Positions 1-5,900 of a stretch of DNA of 7,705 nucleotides are shown here, piece after piece. Origin of the DNA: CAIWXH01 sp964555675. GTDB taxonomy: Bacteria; Chloroflexota; Chloroflexia; Chloroflexales; Chloroflexaceae. Below the pieces are notes generated by a model. The model ran no database searches and had not been told where the DNA came from. It saw nothing but the letters and a program-made list of their open reading frames with translations. Made by a program: the position numbers and the translations under genes. Location: NCBI GenBank assembly GCA_964555675.1, contig CAZKTU010000283.1, positions 1-7,705 on the forward strand, given 5' to 3'. Numbering within the stretch: position 1 is the first letter of the stretch; each line of letters opens with the position of its first letter.

Positions 1-1022
1 TGCTGCAAATCGTGAGCGAGAAGACCGGCTACCCGGTCTCCATGCTCAAGCCAGGGATGGACCTCGAGAGCGACCTCGGCATCGACTCGATCAAGCGGGT
101 CGAGATCCTGGCCGCCCTGGCCGCCGTCCCCGACCTCGCCACCGCCGTCTCCTCGCTGCGCCCCGACGACTTCGGCGAGCTGCGCACCTTCGAGCACATC
201 GCCGCCCACCTGCAGCAGCAGCTCCCCGCGGCCCCCGTCGCCCCCGCGGCCCCCATCGCCGCCCCGGCCGCCGCGCCCCAGGGCGAGGCGGTGCAGCGCC
301 GCGAGGTCAGGCTGAGCCAGCTGCCCCCACCCGACCGGGTCGAGGTGCAGCCGCCTATGGGCCATATCTGCCTGATCACCGACGACGGCACGCCCCTGAC
401 CGGCCAGCTCGTGCAGATGCTCGCCCAGCGCGGCTGGCGCACCGCCGTGCTGCGCTGGCCGAGCGAGAGCGGGCGCCTGCACGCGCCCATCCCGGCCACG
501 GCGCCTATCTTCGAGCTGGCCGACCCGAGCGAGGCGCGCCTGCAAGAGACTCTGGCCGCCATTATGCAGCAGCACGGCCCGATTGGCGCCCTGATCCACG
601 TCAGCCCGACCCCGAGCGCGCAGCCCACCCTCTTCTCCGCCTCAGAGCAGCAGATCGTCCAGAACGTCTTCCTGCTCGCCAAGCACCTGAAGGCCACGAT
701 CGGCGGGGCGGCGGCCTACGGCCGGGCGGCCTTCATCACGGCCAGCCGCCTCGACGGGGCCTTCGGCCTCGGCGGGGGCGACGGCTACGGCGCCGTCGGC
801 GGGGGCCTGAGCGGCCTCACCAAGACCCTGGGCCTGGAGTGGGAGGGCGTCTTCTGCCGGGCCCTCGACCTGAGCCCGGCCCTCGAGCCCACGGCCGCCG
901 CCCAGGCCGTACTGGCCGAGCTGTACGACCCCGACCGGCGGCTTGTCGAAGTCGGCTACGGCGAGCGCGGCCGGGTCACTCTGACGGCCGTCGAGGCCCC
1001 CCTCGAGCGGGGCGCCCGTTGA
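1..1022 (+). CDS. pfaA: PfaA-like PUFA/secondary-lipid synthase, 3' part (ACP + structural half of KR); 5' partial
   Basis: The frame is open from the window edge (first whole codon at 3, reading LQIVSEKTGYP), so the GTG at 12 is an internal codon and the true start lies upstream. Counting the codon at 3 as residue 1, an ACP covers about residues 1-75. Its motif LGIDSIKRVEIL has the phosphopantetheine-accepting Ser at residue 29 (87-89) and is the form typical of Pfa and heterocyst-glycolipid synthases, which usually carry several ACPs in tandem. An Ala/Pro-rich linker follows (about 225-285). From about 345 comes the structural, catalytically silent half of a PKS-type KR, ending in family-like stretches GLTKTLGLEWEGVFCRALDL and EVGYGERGRVTL. 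TGA at 1020-1022 then stops the frame in the linker before the catalytic half, which continues in another frame. Inferred role: carry the acyl chain and stabilise the KR. The family call is firm; whether this is a true gene end is not. Confidence 0.88.
   Translation, partial: LQIVSEKTGYPVSMLKPGMDLESDLGIDSIKRVEILAALAAVPDLATAVSSLRPDDFGELRTFEHIAAHLQQQLPAAPVAPAAPIAAPAAAPQGEAVQRREVRLSQLPPPDRVEVQPPMGHICLITDDGTPLTGQLVQMLAQRGWRTAVLRWPSESGRLHAPIPATAPIFELADPSEARLQETLAAIMQQHGPIGALIHVSPTPSAQPTLFSASEQQIVQNVFLLAKHLKATIGGAAAYGRAAFITASRLDGAFGLGGGDGYGAVGGGLSGLTKTLGLEWEGVFCRALDLSPALEPTAAAQAVLAELYDPDRRLVEVGYGERGRVTLTAVEAPLERGAR
997..1022 (+). other. Frame junction: six-C run and TTGA stop/start overlap inside the KR
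   Basis: C runs from 997 to 1002. TGA at 1020-1022 closes the upstream frame and TTG at 1019-1021 could open the downstream one. Moving from the first frame to the second is a -1 step. A Pro codon CCC at 999-1001 can slip back onto CCC at 998-1000, and one extra C in the run would join both halves into one continuous PfaA. No classical X-XXY-YYZ slippery heptamer fits well, because the next codon CTC would re-pair with CCT. The sequence alone does not decide between gene split, slippage and indel. Confidence 0.6.
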
Positions 1023-2743
1023 GGGCCGCGGCCGCCATCGGACGCGACGAGGTGCTGGTGGTCAGCGGTGGCGGGCGCGGCATCACCGCCCACTGCGCCG
1101 TCGGCCTGGCCCGCGCCTACGGCTGCGCCTTCGTCCTGCTGGGCCGCACCACCCTCGCAGGGGGTCCCGAGCCGGCCTGGGCGGTGGGGTGCGACGACGT
1201 GATGGAGCTGCGCCGGCGCTCCAGCGAGGCGGCCCAGGGCGCGGGCGAGCAGCTCACGCCGGCGCAAGTCGAGCGGGCCGTGTCGGCGACCCTGGCCCGC
1301 CGCGAGATCGGGGCGACCCTGGCGGCGATCGCGCAGGCCGGGGGCCGCGCCGAGTACCTCTGCGCGGACATCACCAGCCGCGCCGACCTGGCGGGGGCCC
1401 TCGCCCCGGCCCTGAGCCGGCTCGGGCCGGCCACCGGGATTATCCACGGCGCCGGGGTGCTGGCCGATAGGCGCATCGAGCACAAGACGCCCGCCGACTT
1501 CGCCCTGGTCTACGCCGCCAAGGTGGGCGGGCTGGCGAACCTGCTCGACTGCATCCCGGCCGCGCAGCTGCGCCACCTGGTGCTCTTCTCGTCTGTTTCG
1601 GCCTTCTACGGCAATGTGGGGCAGGCCGACTATGCGATCGCCAACGAGATCCTGAACAAGGCCGCCTATCTGCTGCGGCGCAGCCACCCCGGCGCGCGGG
1701 CGATTGCGCTCAACTGGGGGCCCTGGGACGCGGGCATGGTTAGCCCCGCCCTCAAGGCGATGTTCGCCCGGCGCAAGGTGCAGGTCATCCCCGTCGAGCC
1801 AGGCGTGCGGGCCCTGATCGACGAGCTCGAGCGCGGCGCCCCCGAGGCCCAGGTGATCATCGGGGCCCCGCCGGGGCGGCCCGCGCCCCCGCCGCCCGCG
1901 CCGGGCGAGGTCCGCGTGATCCGACGCATCGCCGCGGGCGAGCACCCCTTCCTGGCCGACCACCGCCTCGACGGCCGCCCCGTGCTGCCCACCGTCTGCG
2001 CGGCCGGGTGGCTCGCCAACGTCGGCGAGGGCCTCTGCCCCGGCTACCAGGTGGCGCGCATCGAGGAGTTCGAGGTGCTCAAGGGCATCGTCTTCGAGAC
2101 GACCGAGCCGGTCGAGTACGCCCTCGACCTGACGGTGCCGGTCGCGGGTCCGGGCGAGCCCTTGCAGCTTTCGGCCCTGATCTCGAGCGTGGCGCCCGAT
2201 GGGCGGCGGCGCTACCACTACCGCGGGCGGCTGGTGCTGGCCACCGAGGGCCCCGCGGCACCTGCGGCCCCGCCCCCGCCCGCCGAGGCCGGGGCCACCA
2301 TTCAGGGCCGCGAGCTCTATCGCGACGGCACGCTATTCCACGGCCCCAGTTTTCAGGGGATCGAGCGGGTGCTGAGCGTCGGCCCAGGCGGCCTGACCAT
2401 GCGCTGCCGCATGCCGGCCCGCGACGAGCCCGCGCGCGGACGCTTCGCCAGCGAGCGCTTCGACTACCTCGACGCCGACGTGCCCATCCAGAGCATGGTG
2501 GTCTGGGCGCGGCGCTGCTATGGCGCCGCCGGGCTGCCGCTGCGCCTGGGCCGGGTCGAGGCCTACGCCCCCCTGCGGGCCGGCGCGCCCTTCACCGTCG
2601 CCCTGACGGTCACTTCGCACGACGAGCAGCACGTTGCCGGCGACCTGCTGGCCTACGACGACGCGGGCGTGACTGCCCTGCGCGTCTGGGACGCCCGGCT
2701 CACCCTGAGCAAGAGCCTGAACCGCCTGTTCGTGCCCGCATGA
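1019..2743 (+). CDS. pfaA: Catalytic ketoreductase + PKS-type dehydratase (C-terminal part of PfaA, in a shifted frame)
   Basis: The frame reads 574 residues from a possible TTG start at 1019 that overlaps the previous stop (TTGA). GAGCGGGG at 1004-1011 is a weak ribosome binding site. The frame is open upstream to at least 839, but that part reads as Arg/Pro/Gly-rich shadow. Residues 12-22 (VLVVSGGGRGI) are the NADPH-binding Rossmann motif. Lys168, Ser192 (FSSVSAFYGNVG), Tyr205 and Asn209 (ADYAIAN) form the KR catalytic set, with the usual 13-residue Ser-to-Tyr spacing, so the reductase looks active. After a Pro-rich linker (about 282-299) comes a double-hotdog DH: HRLDGRPVLP with catalytic His315, FHGPSFQGI at 440-448, and DVPIQ with Asp487 and Gln491. 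This KR-DH order is that of PfaA C-termini. Predicted reactions are beta-ketoacyl reduction and beta-hydroxyacyl dehydration on ACP-bound chains. It is either a separate, translationally coupled subunit or the rest of a PfaA interrupted by an indel in the C-run at 997-1002. Confidence 0.8.
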   Translation: MRAAAAIGRDEVLVVSGGGRGITAHCAVGLARAYGCAFVLLGRTTLAGGPEPAWAVGCDDVMELRRRSSEAAQGAGEQLTPAQVERAVSATLARREIGATLAAIAQAGGRAEYLCADITSRADLAGALAPALSRLGPATGIIHGAGVLADRRIEHKTPADFALVYAAKVGGLANLLDCIPAAQLRHLVLFSSVSAFYGNVGQADYAIANEILNKAAYLLRRSHPGARAIALNWGPWDAGMVSPALKAMFARRKVQVIPVEPGVRALIDELERGAPEAQVIIGAPPGRPAPPPPAPGEVRVIRRIAAGEHPFLADHRLDGRPVLPTVCAAGWLANVGEGLCPGYQVARIEEFEVLKGIVFETTEPVEYALDLTVPVAGPGEPLQLSALISSVAPDGRRRYHYRGRLVLATEGPAAPAAPPPPAEAGATIQGRELYRDGTLFHGPSFQGIERVLSVGPGGLTMRCRMPARDEPARGRFASERFDYLDADVPIQSMVVWARRCYGAAGLPLRLGRVEAYAPLRAGAPFTVALTVTSHDEQHVAGDLLAYDDAGVTALRVWDARLTLSKSLNRLFVPA

Positions 2744-2749
2744 GGCGTG

Positions 2750-2778
2750 CCGCCAGGCCCTCAGTACCCATCTGGCGG
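2750..2778 (+). repeat. Inverted repeat / hairpin 1
   Basis: CCGCCAG at 2750-2756 pairs with CTGGCGG at 2772-2778: a 7-bp stem with a 15-nt loop, starting 6 nt after the stop of the DH-coding frame. Confidence 0.5.
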
Positions 2779-2783
2779 GAGGC

Positions 2784-2804
2784 GTGGAGGGCTTGGCCCT
2801 CCAC
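2784..2804 (+). repeat. Inverted repeat / hairpin 2 (strongest)
   Basis: GTGGAGGGC at 2784-2792 pairs perfectly with GCCCTCCAC at 2796-2804: a 9-bp GC-rich stem with a TTG loop. No T-tract follows. It may be a dispersed palindromic (REP-like) element of the host genome or an RNA processing or attenuation hairpin. Confidence 0.7.
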
Positions 2805-2816
2805 ATCCACCCTTGT

Positions 2817-2831
2817 GGGGCCGAAGGCCCC
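2817..2831 (+). repeat. Inverted repeat / hairpin 3
   Basis: GGGGCC at 2817-2822 pairs with GGCCCC at 2826-2831 across a GAA triloop: a 6-bp all-GC stem, 12 nt after hairpin 2. Confidence 0.6.
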
Positions 2832-2839
2832 GCGCCCCC

Positions 2840-2854
2840 GCCGCGGCTAGCGGC
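2840..2854 (+). repeat. Inverted repeat / hairpin 4
   Basis: GCCGC at 2840-2844 pairs with GCGGC at 2850-2854 around a 5-nt loop. It is short and, at this GC content, could arise by chance. It is listed because it continues the series of hairpins. Confidence 0.35.
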
Positions 2855-2891
2855 GAAGACCAACACTCGGTTATGAACCATCGCACAGCGC

Positions 2892-2898
2892 GAGAGGA
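2892..2898 (+). promoter_or_regulatory. Ribosome binding site of the pfaC-like gene
   Basis: GAGAGGA lies 8 nt before ATG 2907. A TGA in the same frame at 2874-2876, with no other start codon between it and 2907, fixes that ATG as the start. Confidence 0.75.
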
Positions 2899-2906
2899 AC
2901 GAGCGC

Positions 2907-5900
2907 ATGGATAAGATCGCCGTCATCGGCATGGGCTGCCACTTCCCGGGGGCCGCCAGCGTGGATGAGTTCTGGCGCTCGCTGCTCGAGGGCCGCAACA
3001 CGACCTCGGAGGCGACGGCCGAGCAGATGGGGGTGGCGCCCGAGATCTTCTTCGACCCCAGCGGCCGCGGGCGCGACGGCTTCACCTCGCTGCGCGGCGG
3101 CTATATTCGCGCGGGCAGCTTCGACCCCAGCGGCTACAGGGTGCCGGCCGAGGAGCTGCGCGGGCTCGACCCGCTCTTCCAGTGGCCCCTCGGCGTGGCG
3201 CGTCAGGCCCTGCGGGCCAGCGGGCGCGCTGACGACGGGCGGGCCCTCGGCCGCTGCGGGGTCGTGCTCGGCAACCTCTCGTTCCCGACCCGCAGCTCGC
3301 ACCACCTCTTCGCCGAGCTCTACGGCCAGGCCATCGCCGCCTCCCTGGGCGAACTGCTGGGCGCGCCCGGGCTCACCCTCGAGCAGCGCGCGACGCCCGC
3401 GGGTCTCTCGCCCTACAACGCTATGATCGCGGGCTACCCGGCGGCCCTGATCGCCCACGCCCTCGGGCTCGGCGGCCCCACCCTGGCCCTCGACGCCGCC
3501 TGCGCCTCGTCGCTCTACGCGATCAAGCTGGCCTGCCAGTACCTGCTGCACGGCAAGGCCGACCTGATGCTGGCCGGCGCGGTGAGCGCGGCCGACCCGC
3601 TCTTCATCAACATCGGTTTCTCGATCTTCCAGGCCTACCCCAAGCAAGGCCAGAGCCGCCCGCTCGACGGGCGCTCGCAGGGGCTGGTGGCCGGCGAGGG
3701 CGCCGGCTTCCTCGTGCTCAAGCGCGAGGCCGACGCCGTGCGCGACGGCGACCGCATCGAGGCCCTGATCGCCGCCGTCGGCCTCTCGAACGACGGGCGC
3801 GGCAGCCACCTGCTGATCCCGAACCCGAAGGGGCAGCGCCTGGCCTTCGAGCGCGCCTACGCCGACGCGGGCCTGCGGCCCGAGCAGATCGATTATGTCG
3901 AATGTCACGCCACCGGAACGCCCCTGGGCGACAGCACCGAGCTCAACTCGATGGAGGCCTTCTTTGGCGGCGAGGAGCCGCCCCTGATCGGCTCGGTCAA
4001 GTCGGGGATCGGCCACCTGCTGACCGCGGCGGGGATGGCCAGCACGATCAAGACCATCCTGAGCATGAACCACGGGCAGCTGCCCCCGACGATCGGGGTC
4101 GACGAGCCCCTCAGCTCGAAGGGCGGCCGCATCGGGGCCGCCCGGATCGTGCGGGCGCCGACGGCCTGGCCCGAGCGCGGGCGCCCCCGGCGCGCCGGGG
4201 TCAGCAGCTTCGGCTTCGGCGGCACCAACGCCCACCTCGTGCTCGAGCAGGCCTCGGCGGGCCACGCCGCGGGCCCCGGCGCGCCGCCAGTCACGGCGCC
4301 GCGCCTGGCGATCATCGGCATGGACGCCCACTTCGGGCCGTGCGCCGGCCTCGCGGCCTTCGAGCGCAGCGTCTACGCGGGCGCGTCCCGGGTCGGCCCC
4401 CTGCCGCCCGACCGCTGGAAGGGCCTCGAGCGGCGCCCCGAGCTGCTGCGCCGCCACGGACTGCCCGCGGGCGCGCCCCCGCCGGGGGCCTATATCGCCT
4501 CGTTCGAGGCCGACTTCCTGCGCTACAAGACCCCGCCGATCGCCGACGACCAGCCGATCGCCCAGCAGCTCCTCGCCCTCAAGGTGATCGATAACGCCAT
4601 TCGCGACGCCGGCCTCGCCCCCGGCGGCAACGTCGCCGTCCTGGTCGCTATGGGCGCCGAGCTCGGGCTGCACCAGTTTCGCGGCCGGGTCGACCTGGCC
4701 TGGCAGATCCCGGCGGCCCTGGCCGCGGCCGGCATCGCGCTGGGGCCCGACGAGCAGGCCGCCCTCGAGGCTCTGGCCCGCGACGGCATCCACATCCCCG
4801 CCCAGGTCAACCAGTATATCAGCTTCATCGGCAACATTATGGCAAGCCGCGCCGCGGCGCTCTGGGACTTCAACGGCCCGGCCCTGACGGTCGCCGCCGA
4901 AGAGAACTCGGTCTTCAAGGCCGTCGAGCTGGCCCAGATGCTGCTGGCCGCCGGCGAGGTCGAGGCCGTCGTGGTGGGGGCGGTCGACCTGGCGGGCGGG
5001 CTCGAAGCGGTGCTCGCCCGCAGCAGACTGGCCCCCGTGAGCACCGGCACGGTCACCCTCAGCCACGACCGGACCATGGGCGGCTGGGTGGTGGGCGAGG
5101 GCGCGGGGGCCGTCGTGCTCACCCCCGAGCCGGTCGCCCGGCGCGACCGGGCGCGCACCTACGCCGTGATCGACGCCGTGGCCCTGGTACACCAGGGGCC
5201 GACGGCGGGCGAGCCCCAGAGTCTGCCGCCCGCGCCCGACGCGGCCCTAGTGGTCGAGGCCTGCCAAGCGGCCTTCGCGGCGTCAGGGCTCGGCCCCGCC
5301 GACGTAGGCTACCTCGAGCTGTTCGGCAGCGGGGTGGCCGACGAGGACCGGATCGAGGCCGCGGGCCTGACCGAGGCCTACGCCATGGCCGGCGCGGGGC
5401 TGCGCTGCGCCGTCGGCAGCGTCAAGGCCCTGATCGGGCACACCTACGCCGCCTCGGGCATGGCCAGCCTGATCAAGGTGGCCCTCTGCCTGTCCGAGCG
5501 CTACCTGCCGGCGACCCAGGGGCTGAACGGGCTGCGCGACCCCGAACTGTGGGAGGGCGGCCCGTTCTACATCCCGGCCGAGTCGCGGCCCTGGCCCCTG
5601 GGCGAGAACCGCGTGCGGCGCGTGGCCGCCCTCTGCGGGCTCGGGCTCGACCGGGCCTACGCCCACCTGATCCTCTCGGAGGCCCGCGTACCGGCCGCCG
5701 TCGACGCGCCGCGGCCCTTCCGCTCGCCCGTGGCGCTGCTACCCCTGCCCGGCGCCACACCGGCCGAGCTGCTCGCCCGGCTCGAGGCCCTGGCGGGGCA
5801 GCTCGACGGCGCGCCCCTGGCCACCCTGGCCGCCCGCGCCCAGCGCGCCTACGAGGAACGGGCCGACGCGCCCTACGCCGTGGCCCTGGTGGCCACGGAT

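Larger units (their letters stand above)
2744..2906 (+). other. Hairpin-rich intergenic region between pfaA-like and pfaC-like genes
   Basis: The 163 nt hold four separate inverted repeats, listed individually, within the first 111 nt. The last 50 nt before the pfaC start have lower GC and carry the ribosome binding site. No T-run follows any hairpin, so a classical Rho-independent terminator is not supported. TTATGAA near 2871 is the only AT-leaning patch that could resemble a -10 element, and no convincing -35 was seen. Same-strand genes and the short gap suggest cotranscription, with possible attenuation, RNA processing or stabilisation between them. Confidence 0.6.

Noticed and set aside
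839..1018. Upstream extension of the KR/DH frame to GTG 839
   Set aside because: The extra 60 residues are Arg/Pro/Gly-rich shadow of the upstream PfaA frame, and GTG 839 has no properly spaced ribosome binding site. Homology-like sequence begins only near 1046-1052.
956..2218. Open frame on the - strand (420 codons) opposite the KR/DH region
   Set aside because: Low-complexity composition and no motifs; the + strand frame here carries complete KR and DH active sites.
2784..2831. Rho-independent terminator after the KR/DH frame
   Set aside because: Good stems, but no T-tract follows either hairpin, and a same-strand partner gene starts shortly after.
2008..2850. Third + strand open frame across the DH region and the intergenic gap
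   Set aside because: Arg/Ala/Pro-rich translation without domains, overlapping a frame with clear DH motifs.
2871..5192. Long open frame on the - strand (773 codons) opposite the pfaC-like gene
   Set aside because: Its translation is Gly/Ala/Arg/Glu-rich with no recognisable domain, and it lies antisense to the clear KS and CLF domains. Long antisense frames are expected in DNA with such GC-biased third positions.
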